Origin: Halobacteriales archaeon QS_4_70_19
GTDB lineage: Archaea > Halobacteriota > Halobacteria > Halobacteriales > Haloarculaceae
Assembly (NCBI GenBank): GCA_003020985.1
Contig: PXRM01000016.1
Coordinates: 39,246 to 103,245 of the forward strand
Direction: 5' to 3'
DNA length: 64,000 nucleotides
Shown: positions 1 to 7,474 of the stretch, piece after piece
Layout: each line of letters starts with the position of its first letter
Numbering within the stretch: the first letter of the stretch is position 1
Program-made: the position numbers and the translations under genes
The notes under the pieces: model-generated
Database searches by the model: none
Told to the model about the DNA's origin: nothing
Seen by the model: only the letters and a program-made list of their open reading frames with translations

Positions 1-2
1 AC

Positions 3-305
3 CGCGTGCTGGACTTCGCCGAGGACTTCCTGGACTGTGACTGCCAGTCGAACCCGCACTGTGGCCACCCGGAGGAGAAGTTCGTCTCCTACCTGCTGGA
101 CCTGCGGGCACAGGGGCTCGGCCCGGAGGCCATCGTCGACGTGATGAGCGACGACTACCTCGTGTACGCGTATCCGGGCGACGTCCTGAGCTTCCTCGAC
201 GACGGCATCCGCACGCTGGAGGCGGCCGAGCAGCTGGCCGACGTGGACGGCCAGCAGGAGCAGGCCGGGGCCATCCGACGGCGGCGGAAGAATCTAAGCG
301 GCTGA
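3..305 (+). CDS. C-terminal end of a haloarchaeal DUF5814-like protein (partial)
   Basis: The reading frame is open to the left edge of the window, so only the last 100 residues are present and the true start lies outside. The fragment is acidic. It carries a Cys/His cluster near its start (CDCQSNPHCGH) that could bind zinc, followed by a helical tail with the conserved-looking stretch DYLVYAYPGDVLSFL. From memory this resembles the C-terminal DUF5814 region found on haloarchaeal DEAD/DEAH helicases; no helicase motif is visible here because that part would lie upstream. Function is therefore unassigned from this sequence alone. Confidence 0.6.
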   Translation, partial: RVLDFAEDFLDCDCQSNPHCGHPEEKFVSYLLDLRAQGLGPEAIVDVMSDDYLVYAYPGDVLSFLDDGIRTLEAAEQLADVDGQQEQAGAIRRRRKNLSG

Positions 306-394
306 TTGCGCTCGGACAGCGACGGGCCGGCAGCGGCGAAGCCGGGCTCGTCGTCGACGTGGAGCACTCGAATCACCGCGCGTTCTCGCTGCAT
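306..394 (-). pseudogene. Remnant of a response-regulator receiver N-terminus
   Basis: Read on the minus strand from an ATG at 394, about 30 codons give MQRERAVIRVLHVDDEPGFA and then lose family resemblance before running antisense into the upstream gene. The string IRVLHVDDEP is the typical first beta-strand and acidic pocket (DD) of haloarchaeal receiver domains. No phospho-acceptor Asp strand, no Lys and no output domain follow. I read it as the leftover 5' end of a deleted receiver or sensor-kinase gene. The rest of the 306-571 gap shows no coding signal. Confidence 0.45.
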
Positions 395-571
395 GCCGTC
401 CCGGTCGGCGGAGCCATCGGCTGACGGAGGCACGATACTCGGGATTACCCGGCCGTCCGAGAGGAGCGTGGTCGGGCCGGGCTGGAACGGTCCTCAGCGG
501 GCCGGAGACTGTCGGTCCCAGAGCGCCCGAAGGGCGCGCGAGGAAACCAGACGGGTGAAGAGCTCTCCGTT

Positions 572-1738
572 CTACATGTCGGGCCAGGCCTTCGCGGCGG
601 CGACGGGCCCGGCCACATCGTTGATCCAGCGGGCGGCGACGGTCTTCTTCAGCTGTTCGGCGAGCGGGCCCCCGAACGTGTTCGAGACGGCCCGGAAGCC
701 GATGACGTTGTGTGCGACGGCGTCGTCGCCGACGGAGACGAGGGTCCCCTTGTCCTCGTAGCGCCACTCCTCGAGCGGCTGGCCGCGGATGGCGCGGGCG
801 ACGTTCTCGCCGATCACCTCGGCAGCCTGCCAGGCGGCCTGCGCGGTCGGGGGCGCCGGGGTGTCACCCTGGTCGACGAGGGCGGCGTCGCCGAGGGCGA
901 AGACGCGCTCGTCGTCGGTCCGAAAGTCCGAGGCGGTGTGGATGCGGTGTGAGCGCTCGTCCTGGTCGAGGTCGGTGCGCTCGGCGGCCTCGCGGCCGGT
1001 GATGCCGCCGGTCCAGAGGAGGACGTCGTACTCCAGCTCCGTGTCGTCGCCGACGTAGACGGTGTCCTCGTCGACCTCGCCGATGAACTCGCCGGTCATG
1101 ATGTTGACGTCGGCGTCCTCGAGCAGGTTGTGTAGCTTGCCCTGGACGACGGGGTCGTTGTTGGGGAAGACGTTGTCCAGCCCCTCAACGAGGTGGATGT
1201 CGATGGGAGCGCGGTGGCGGTCGCGGAAGGCGGCGATCTCGCCGGCCGACTGGATACCGGAGAGGCCGGCACCGCCGACGACGACCTGCGCGGGGTCGTT
1301 GCGCGAGGCCTGCCGGGCGGCCTCCTTGACCTCCTCGTGGATTTCGAGGGCGTCGTCGAGGCGCTTGAGCGTGAGCGAGTGCTCCTTCAGCCCGTCGATG
1401 CCGAAGAAGGCGGTCCGGGAGCCGAAGCCGACGACGAGGTAGTCGTAGTCGACGGCGGAGCCATCCTCGAGTTCGACGGTCCGCTCGTCGGTCCGGACGT
1501 CCTTGACGCGGCCCTGGACGAAGCGGGTGCCGGGCCCGGCGATCTCCTCGCAGTCGAAGGTAATCCTGTCCTGGATGGAGGGGTCCCGGATACAGCGGTG
1601 GGACTCGTGGAGGACGAGGTGGTGCGGAACGTCGGAAATCCACGTCACGTCGGCCTCCCCGTCCAGTTCGTCCTCGAGACTCATGACCGTGCCAGTTCCG
1701 GCGTAGCCGGATCCGAGCACGACGACGTCCTCTGTCAT
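572..1738 (-). CDS. NAD(P)/FAD-dependent oxidoreductase, type II NADH dehydrogenase family
   Basis: A 388-residue flavoprotein of the NDH-2 family, which passes electrons from NADH to the membrane quinone pool without pumping protons. The N-terminal FAD-binding Rossmann motif GSGYAG is at residues 9-14, the second (NADH) nucleotide site VVVGGAGLSG at about 152-161, and the FAD-contacting motif FALGDAA near residue 300. Length is normal for the family. The C-terminal part (VAARWINDVAGPVAAAKAW) is amphipathic rather than a clear membrane segment, fitting peripheral attachment. It is transcribed alone; the next gene on the same strand, an Rrf2-like regulator, ends 175 bp upstream. Its exact electron acceptor cannot be read from the sequence; sulfide:quinone reductase is less likely because paired redox cysteines are absent. 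Confidence 0.85.
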   Translation of the reverse strand: MTEDVVVLGSGYAGTGTVMSLEDELDGEADVTWISDVPHHLVLHESHRCIRDPSIQDRITFDCEEIAGPGTRFVQGRVKDVRTDERTVELEDGSAVDYDYLVVGFGSRTAFFGIDGLKEHSLTLKRLDDALEIHEEVKEAARQASRNDPAQVVVGGAGLSGIQSAGEIAAFRDRHRAPIDIHLVEGLDNVFPNNDPVVQGKLHNLLEDADVNIMTGEFIGEVDEDTVYVGDDTELEYDVLLWTGGITGREAAERTDLDQDERSHRIHTASDFRTDDERVFALGDAALVDQGDTPAPPTAQAAWQAAEVIGENVARAIRGQPLEEWRYEDKGTLVSVGDDAVAHNVIGFRAVSNTFGGPLAEQLKKTVAARWINDVAGPVAAAKAWPDM

Positions 1739-1913
1739 GTCCGAAGGTCGGCGTGGGTCGGATACAAAGGTGTTGATTCGGGGACGCGCGGCCGTGTCAA
1801 GCGGTAATCCGACAGAATCGACGTTCCGGAATCACCGCTCGAAGCGACCGATATACGACCGCCGTGGATTGCAGGGTCGAGAAGGCCACCCCGGCGGAGT
1901 GAGAGAGAGGCAG

Positions 1914-2447
1914 TCAGTGAGCGGGTTCCTCGGCAGGTGCCCGCATGTCGTCGATGGTGATGATGAGGGTGTTGTTGGTGTCGTCTTTCCCCTCCAGCGT
2001 CCCCTCGATGACGAGTTTCGAGAGCGGCGTCGGGCCGACGCGGATGGCGTCGCCCTCGTGGAACGCGGAGATGGAGCCCTGCATGCGGATCTCGGCGCGG
2101 CACAGCTCGGGGTGGTGGACGCTGGTGAGGTCGATCTCCTGGACGTTGGCACCCTCGACGGCCTCCTCGTCGTGGAAGAAGGGCACGTCGGCGGCCTGGT
2201 CCATCTCCTCGATCTGGAGTGCCTCGTAGGCGCCGGCGGTCGGCTTGTAGCCGCCTTTCGGCCCCGGTACGCCCTCGACCAGTTGCAGGGCCTTGAGCGA
2301 CTGCATCTGGTTGCGGATGGTGCCGGGGTTACGGTCGACGCGATCGGCGATATCCTCCCCCTTGACGGCGGTTTCGGACTCCCGGTAGAGATTGACGAGT
2401 TCCTGAAGGATCGCCTTCTGGCTGGGAGTGAGCTCGATGGACGACAT
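1914..2447 (-). CDS. Winged-helix transcriptional regulator (Rrf2-like)
   Basis: A 177-residue DNA-binding protein. Residues 5-65 form a winged helix-turn-helix (AILQELVNLY ... IADRVDRNPGTIRNQMQSL ... GGYKPT), the same arrangement seen in Rrf2-type regulators. The C-terminal half (about 95-177) is a small beta-rich domain (RIQGS-like RMQGSISAFHEGDAIRVG) of a type common in haloarchaeal versions. The cysteine cluster that holds an Fe-S centre in IscR and RsrR is missing: only one Cys is present. Divergent from the epimerase gene (185 bp between the two start codons). The regulated genes are not evident. Confidence 0.7.
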   Translation of the reverse strand: MSSIELTPSQKAILQELVNLYRESETAVKGEDIADRVDRNPGTIRNQMQSLKALQLVEGVPGPKGGYKPTAGAYEALQIEEMDQAADVPFFHDEEAVEGANVQEIDLTSVHHPELCRAEIRMQGSISAFHEGDAIRVGPTPLSKLVIEGTLEGKDDTNNTLIITIDDMRAPAEEPAH

Positions 2448-2632
2448 GTAACGGACGATTCACCAGCGTTTCGCATAAATCCGGTGGTGGGGTGGCCAGT
2501 GATGGACAGATGGTGTGGACGGGCCGAGCGGCGACAGTCGGGACGGCCCGGCGGGGGGTGAGACGGACGAGTCGGCGGAGACGACACGACTGGACCGACA
2601 CGTCTTTGCGGTCGCCAGCGACGTGTCCCGAC

Positions 2633-3550
2633 ATGGAAGGGAAGCGCGTTCTGGTGACGGGCGGTGCGGGATTCATCGGCTCGAACCTCGCGAACCGGCT
2701 CGCGGCCGACAACGAGGTCGTCGCGGTCGACGACGGCTACCTCGGCACGCCGGAGAACCTCGACCCGGAGGTGGAGTTCGTCGACGCCTCCGTGCTCGAC
2801 GACGACCTGCCGACCGACGTTGACGCGGTGTTCCACCTGGCCGCGCTCTCCTCGTACTTCATGCACGAGGAGGAGCCCGCGAAGGGGGCCCGCGTCAACG
2901 TCGAGGGCTTCGTCAACACCGTTGACCAGGCCCGCCGGGACGGCTGCGACCACGTGGTGTACGCCTCCACCTCCTCCATCTACGGCGACCGGACCGAGCC
3001 CTCCCCCGAGGACATGCCCGTGACCGCCCGGACGGGCTACGAGGCCTCGAAGCTCGCGCGCGAACGCTACGCCGAGTACTTCCGCCACCACTACGGTCTG
3101 ACGACCTGCGGGCTGCGCTTCTTCTCGGTCTACCAGGGCTTCGGCGGCGCGGAGGCGCACAAGGGCGAGTTCGCGAACCTCATCGCGCAGTTCGCCGACG
3201 CCATCGCGAACGGCGAGCGCCCGGAGATCTGGGGCGACGGCACCCAGACCCGTGACTTCACCCACGTCGACGACATCGTCCGGGGCATCGAACTCGCCGC
3301 GAACCACGACCTCCAGGGCGTTTACAACCTCGGCACGGGGGAGTCCTACTCCCTGAACGAGCTCGTCGAGCGGCTCAACGAGGAACTCGGCACCGACGTC
3401 GAGCCCCGCTACGCGGAGAACCGGATCCCCGAGGACGTCTACGTCCACGACACGATGGCCGATCCCTCGAAGATGCGCGAGGGGACCGGCTGGGAACCGG
3501 AGATAAGCTTCGAGGAGGGTCTCGAACGCGTCTGCGCCCAGTATCAGTAG
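2633..3550 (+). CDS. NAD-dependent epimerase/dehydratase (extended SDR, sugar-nucleotide type)
   Basis: A 305-residue extended short-chain dehydrogenase of the GalE/RmlB-like group, expected to modify a nucleotide sugar for surface glycan or glycoprotein synthesis. The NAD-binding motif GGAGFIG is at residues 10-16, the active-site S/T cluster ASTSSIYGD at 111-119, and the catalytic pair Y136-x3-K140 in TGYEASK. The C-terminal substrate domain includes the usual WGDGTQTRDFTHVDD stretch. I start at the ATG at 2633, directly before the Rossmann fold; the in-frame codons upstream to 2492 are Arg-rich and unlike the family. Substrate (UDP-glucose, UDP-GlcNAc or dTDP-glucose) cannot be decided. 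Confidence 0.85.
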   Translation: MEGKRVLVTGGAGFIGSNLANRLAADNEVVAVDDGYLGTPENLDPEVEFVDASVLDDDLPTDVDAVFHLAALSSYFMHEEEPAKGARVNVEGFVNTVDQARRDGCDHVVYASTSSIYGDRTEPSPEDMPVTARTGYEASKLARERYAEYFRHHYGLTTCGLRFFSVYQGFGGAEAHKGEFANLIAQFADAIANGERPEIWGDGTQTRDFTHVDDIVRGIELAANHDLQGVYNLGTGESYSLNELVERLNEELGTDVEPRYAENRIPEDVYVHDTMADPSKMREGTGWEPEISFEEGLERVCAQYQ

Positions 3551-4953
3551 CGGCCCGGCCGGGTGGCGACCGAGTGGGCCGCCGGAGGTGCCTGACCGGC
3601 TCCCGCCGGGTCGGTGTGGGGCTCGCGAGGACCGAGGTCGTCATCGGACTCGCTCGCCGCCTGTCGGTCGACGAACTCGACCGCGAGGATGACGGGTTTC
3701 CCGGTCCGTGCTTCGACCTCGTCATCGAGTGTGCCGGCGAGCGAGGGGTGGGTCGTGTCGGCCGGCCGGCTGACCTGGATGGTGACCTCGGTCGGAAGCC
3801 CCAGCAGTCCGAGGTCCGCGAACGCCACCTGGAGCTCCCTGAACTGGAGGTCCTCGTACGACGGCTGATCGAGCGTGTCCCGAACGACGGTGCTGACCTC
3901 GTGCTCCGTCCGGACGTGCTCGACGACCGCGACCCCCGGAACGGAGATCAGCAGCAGCAGGAGGACGACCGTCCCGACTGCGACGACCGTCTCCCGCGAG
4001 GGAGGGAGCCGAGCCCAGTCCCGGTCGTCGTCGGGGTCGCTGTCACCCCCGCCCCAGTGGTAGCCCATGACCCGGAGCGTGGCGGCGCCCGCGAGCAGGA
4101 TCGCCGCGGCGTTGATAACCAGCAGGACGCCGGCACCGAGCGCGACGAGGGGAAGCCCCCACACGATACCGATGCCGACGGCGGCCGCGGCCGGGACGAC
4201 GGCAGCGGCGATGGCGACCCCCACGAGCGCCAGCGGGAGGTCGGTCGCCAGTCCCAGTGCCGCGGCCGACCCGGCACACAGCCCCAGCAGCAGCGAGAGG
4301 AACCCCGGGGAGATGCGGGTGCTGATCTGCTTGACCGTCGACACGTGGAGCGCGGGGGAGACGACCCCGGTGTCGTGGAGGAACAGGCCGAAGAGGGTCG
4401 CGGTGACGACCGCGACCAGCAGCCCCAGTGCCAGCGATCGGACGCCGTCGCGTATCATCGCCGTCTCACCGAGTACGATGCCCGTCGACGCGGTGATGGC
4501 CGCCCCGACCTGTGGCGCGATAGCCATGGAACCGATGACGACCGCCGGGGAGTCGAGCAGGATCCCCACCGTCGCTACGAGCGCGCTCAGGACGGTCATC
4601 GCGTAGTAGGTCCGCCGATCGGGGAGCAGGGAGCGGGCCGTCACCCGGACCTCCTCGACCGAGACGCTGTCGGTCTCGTCGTCGGCCTCGACGTACTCGG
4701 CCTCCAGTTCCTCGAACCGCTCCGTCGAGGCCGTCTCGGCGTTCGCGACGACCGAGTAGTCGAGGTCCTCGAACCCCGACTCGTCGAGCGTCCGATCCAC
4801 GTTCTCCATTGCCTGAACGGGCAGCGGGAACTCGACGATGACCGCGTCGCGCTCGCGCTCCTCCGTGACCACGAAGTCGATACCCTCCCCGTCCAGAACG
4901 TCCGTGAGTTCCGCGAGCCGCTCCGTCCCGACGAGGAGGCGGATGAGACGCAT
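3544..4953 (-). CDS. TIGR00341/DUF389 family membrane protein
   Basis: A 469-residue membrane protein. The soluble N-terminal region (1-130) includes an ACT-like half starting MRLIRLLVGTERLAEL. A core of about six to seven membrane helices follows (from about 135 to 340), with the family signature region VIGSMAIAPQVGAAI, then an extracytoplasmic or cytoplasmic C-terminal domain from about 370. The family is widespread in haloarchaea and its transport or sensing role is not established. The start at 4953 was chosen because the 41 in-frame residues further upstream do not resemble the family. The 3' end overlaps the epimerase stop by 7 bp in convergent orientation. Confidence 0.8.
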   Translation of the reverse strand: MRLIRLLVGTERLAELTDVLDGEGIDFVVTEERERDAVIVEFPLPVQAMENVDRTLDESGFEDLDYSVVANAETASTERFEELEAEYVEADDETDSVSVEEVRVTARSLLPDRRTYYAMTVLSALVATVGILLDSPAVVIGSMAIAPQVGAAITASTGIVLGETAMIRDGVRSLALGLLVAVVTATLFGLFLHDTGVVSPALHVSTVKQISTRISPGFLSLLLGLCAGSAAALGLATDLPLALVGVAIAAAVVPAAAAVGIGIVWGLPLVALGAGVLLVINAAAILLAGAATLRVMGYHWGGGDSDPDDDRDWARLPPSRETVVAVGTVVLLLLLISVPGVAVVEHVRTEHEVSTVVRDTLDQPSYEDLQFRELQVAFADLGLLGLPTEVTIQVSRPADTTHPSLAGTLDDEVEARTGKPVILAVEFVDRQAASESDDDLGPREPHTDPAGAGQAPPAAHSVATRPGRY

Positions 4954-5087
4954 ACGGTCCTCCAATCGAGTCCGGTACGTAGTTATGCACCACCTCGAAT
5001 CCCCGGCCCCCGCGTTTCGAACGGGGAGAGCCACCGGGTCCCCCGGCAGGCCGCCGGTCATAAGACCATCCACCATGAACGACCGGT

Positions 5088-5987
5088 ATGGACGTCCAGC
5101 TCATCGGCGTGCCGATGGACCTCGGGGCGGACCGACGTGGCGTGGACATGGGCCCCTCCGCCATCCGTTACGCCGGGCTCAGCGAGGCCGTCGAGAGCGC
5201 CGGCCACGACTGCGCGGACCGGGGCGACCTCGCGGTCCCGCGGCCGGAGACACAGGAGGGCACCGACGACGAGTACGGCGGCCGCGCGAAGTTCCTCGGC
5301 GAGACACGGCAGGTCTGCACTGCGCTCTCCGATACGGTCGCGGACACGCTCGCCGACGACCGCTTCCCGCTCGTGCTCGGCGGGGACCACTCCATCGCCG
5401 TCGGGTCACTCGGTGGCGCCGCCCGGGACCACGACATCGGCGTCGTCTGGTTCGACGCCCACGGCGACTACAATACGCCCTCCACCACGCCGTCGGGCAA
5501 CGTCCACGGGATGAGCCTCGCGGCCGCGCTCGGCGTCGGCGAGTTCGCCGACCACGACTGGGCCGACAGCGGTATCGACCCGTCGAACGTCGCCCTGGTC
5601 GGCATCCGCGACCTCGACGAACAGGAGCGCGAGGCGCTCGCCGCGTCCGACGTGACCGTCTACACCATGGGCGACATCGACGAGCAGGGGCTCCCCGCCG
5701 TGGCGGATGCCGCCCTGGACGTGGCGATGGACGGGACCGACGGCTTCCACGTCTCGCTGGACATGGACTTCCTCGACCCGGACGAGGCGCCCGGCGTCGG
5801 GACCCCCGTCCGCGGTGGGGCCACCTACCGCGAGGCCCACGCCGCCATGGAGGAGGTGGCTGCCCACCGCGACCACCTCGTCTCGATGGAACTCGTCGAG
5901 GTCAACCCCATCCTCGACACCCACAACCGGACCGCCGAACTCGGTGTGGAACTGGTGGCGAGCGGGCTGGGGAAGCGCATCATCTGA
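5088..5987 (+). CDS. rocF: Arginase (ureohydrolase family)
   Basis: A 299-residue ureohydrolase predicted to hydrolyse L-arginine to ornithine and urea with a binuclear manganese centre. Metal ligands are all in place: H101 in GGDHS, D123, H125 and D127 in WFDAHGDYN, and D225/D227 in SLDMDFLDP. The segment DEAPGVGTPVRGG and the ending ELVASGLGKRII are more like arginases of the RocF type than agmatinases, which fixes my preference. A TATA-like CATAAG lies about 30 nt before the ATG. No arginine-catabolism partners are adjacent. The stop codon is followed at once by a hairpin-rich repeat (see 5988-6105). Confidence 0.88.
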   Translation: MDVQLIGVPMDLGADRRGVDMGPSAIRYAGLSEAVESAGHDCADRGDLAVPRPETQEGTDDEYGGRAKFLGETRQVCTALSDTVADTLADDRFPLVLGGDHSIAVGSLGGAARDHDIGVVWFDAHGDYNTPSTTPSGNVHGMSLAAALGVGEFADHDWADSGIDPSNVALVGIRDLDEQEREALAASDVTVYTMGDIDEQGLPAVADAALDVAMDGTDGFHVSLDMDFLDPDEAPGVGTPVRGGATYREAHAAMEEVAAHRDHLVSMELVEVNPILDTHNRTAELGVELVASGLGKRII

Positions 5988-6105
5988 GCTCTTTTCCGCT
6001 GCGGGTATCCTCGGCGCGGCTTCGCCACGCCTGCGGGAACCGACCCGCCGGCAACGCCAGCCAGCTATCCGTTCGTCGGCGGAGCCGACAAACCACTCGC
6101 GCAAG
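5988..6105. repeat. Hairpin-rich dispersed element, copy 1 (3' of arginase)
   Basis: Starting at the arginase stop the sequence runs GAGCTCTTTTCC, GGGTATCCTCGGC, GGCTTCGCC, then CCAGCTATCCG and a perfect hairpin GTCGGC-GGA-GCCGAC. The same order of blocks, with changed bases, follows the aminotransferase stop at 34013, and the second half recurs at 26671. The T-run next to the stop suggests a transcription terminator as its role here. The remaining part of this 301-bp gap (6181-6290) is a sharp AT-rich island, TATA-like but with no gene downstream on the plus strand. Confidence 0.55.
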
Positions 6106-6288
6106 AACGTTCAGAAAAAGAGCCGCTGGCTCCCTCCGGTCGCCAGCGGTGAACCGGTCACCTCCGGCGTGCGGATTCAGCTACATAACGACACATTCAA
6201 GCAATCTATATCGAGAATATTATAATTTTGTACCAAGAAATTAGAAAATGCCGAAAATTGAGGCGTTATGCGGGCAATATGAGTGGAA

Positions 6289-6972
6289 TCAGACCGTCAC
6301 CGTCGCCACGAACGCCGTCCCACCGTTGTAGCGGTCGATATCCACGCGGTCGGCACCGAACGCGGCCCGGAGGTCCGTGAGGAGGTGGCGGTCGGGGTAC
6401 CAGTTGGTCGCGAGCGCGGAGAGGCCGTCGACGAGCGGGTTGAGCAGGCGCCCGGGGCCCTTCTGGTACGGCTGTGCGTCGAGGACGGCGACACGACCGC
6501 CGGGACGGACGACGCGCCGGAGCTCCTGGATGGCCCGGAGGTGGTCCGGGATGGCCGACAGGGAGAGCGTACAGCACGCTGCGCCGACTGCGTCGGCCGG
6601 AAGCGGCAGCCTGGCGGCGTCGGCCCGGACGACGTGAACGGGCACATCCACCTCGCGGGCCCGGGCCCGGGCCGCCACGACCATCCCCGCCGAGTGGTCG
6701 ACGCCGACGACGGCACCGGAGCGGCCGACGCGGTCGGCGAGGAGCGGGACGTTCGGCCCGGTACCACAGGCGAGGTCCAGCACCCGGTCGCCCCGGGAGA
6801 GCGCGAGCCGGTCGACCGTGGTCCGCCGGAGCGCCCGGTAGCGCCCGAAGAACGCTCCCCGGGCGAACAGGTCGAACAGGCCGGGGTGGTCACTCCACCG
6901 GTCGCAGACCCGGTCGGCGTGTGACTGGGACTGACCGTCGAACACGGCGGTGGGGGCGCGCCCGGCGAGCAT
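6289..6972 (-). CDS. Class I SAM-dependent methyltransferase (UbiE/Methyltransf_11-like)
   Basis: A 227-residue methyltransferase. SAM-binding motif I RVLDLACGTG is at about 63-72, the acidic motif II VVGVDHSAGM follows, and the post-motif region LRRVVRPGGRVAVLD is that of quinone/small-molecule methyltransferases of the UbiE-like class. The substrate is not deducible. The start at 6972 was chosen because upstream in-frame codons (to 7356) are low-complexity and antisense to the next gene. Divergently arranged with the small membrane protein at 7037, leaving 64 bp for both promoters. Confidence 0.75.
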   Translation of the reverse strand: MLAGRAPTAVFDGQSQSHADRVCDRWSDHPGLFDLFARGAFFGRYRALRRTTVDRLALSRGDRVLDLACGTGPNVPLLADRVGRSGAVVGVDHSAGMVVAARARAREVDVPVHVVRADAARLPLPADAVGAACCTLSLSAIPDHLRAIQELRRVVRPGGRVAVLDAQPYQKGPGRLLNPLVDGLSALATNWYPDRHLLTDLRAAFGADRVDIDRYNGGTAFVATVTV

Positions 6973-7036
6973 CACTCTGCCGGTCGTGGCCCCTGCGGGG
7001 GCCAGCGTTTTGGGGCGCGGGCCCCTGGTTCGAACT

Positions 7037-7450
7037 GTGACCGAGGACGCTGGTACCGACGACGGTTCGGGCGGGCCCGGCCCGGCGATAGTCGCCGCGG
7101 GTGCGGTGCTGCTGGCCGTGCTGGTCGCGCTCGTCGCTGCGCTGTGGGTCGGCGGCGAAACCGGGATGGTCGTCGCCGTCGGCGCACTGACCCTGCTGTT
7201 CGCCGCGGTCGGCACCGGCCTGCTCCTCATCGCTCGCGAGGTGGGTTCGAAGGCGGACGACCCCGAAGAGGTCGAGCGCCGGATGGCCGAGAGCCTCGGC
7301 CTCAGCGAGGAGCGCACCCAGCTGCGCGTGGACCGGGTGGCCGGCGAGGTCGACACCGTCCCGGCCCAGGGCGCCCTCGACGAACGGTACGAGGACGAGG
7401 ACGACGGCGTGCGGGAGGCCCTCGACGAGCGGTTCTACGAGGAGGAGTAG
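7037..7450 (+). CDS. Small two-helix membrane protein, unknown function
   Basis: A 137-residue protein starting at GTG (7037). Two hydrophobic helices at about 14-40 and 44-66 are followed by a 70-residue very acidic cytoplasmic-type tail (EERTQLRVDRVAGEVDTV ... ALDERFYEEE). I do not recognise the family. An upstream in-frame ATG at 6950 would add 29 residues that overlap the divergent methyltransferase start and look non-coding, so GTG is preferred. It ends 24 bp from the convergent gyrA stop. Confidence 0.65.
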   Translation: MTEDAGTDDGSGGPGPAIVAAGAVLLAVLVALVAALWVGGETGMVVAVGALTLLFAAVGTGLLLIAREVGSKADDPEEVERRMAESLGLSEERTQLRVDRVAGEVDTVPAQGALDERYEDEDDGVREALDERFYEEE

Positions 7451-7474
7451 CGAGGCGAGAGACGAGCGCGGCCC

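Noticed and set aside
6181-6290. Small gene or tRNA in the AT-rich island after arginase.
   Set aside because: No cloverleaf, no start codon with family-like sequence; it may be old promoter or inserted DNA but nothing more can be supported.
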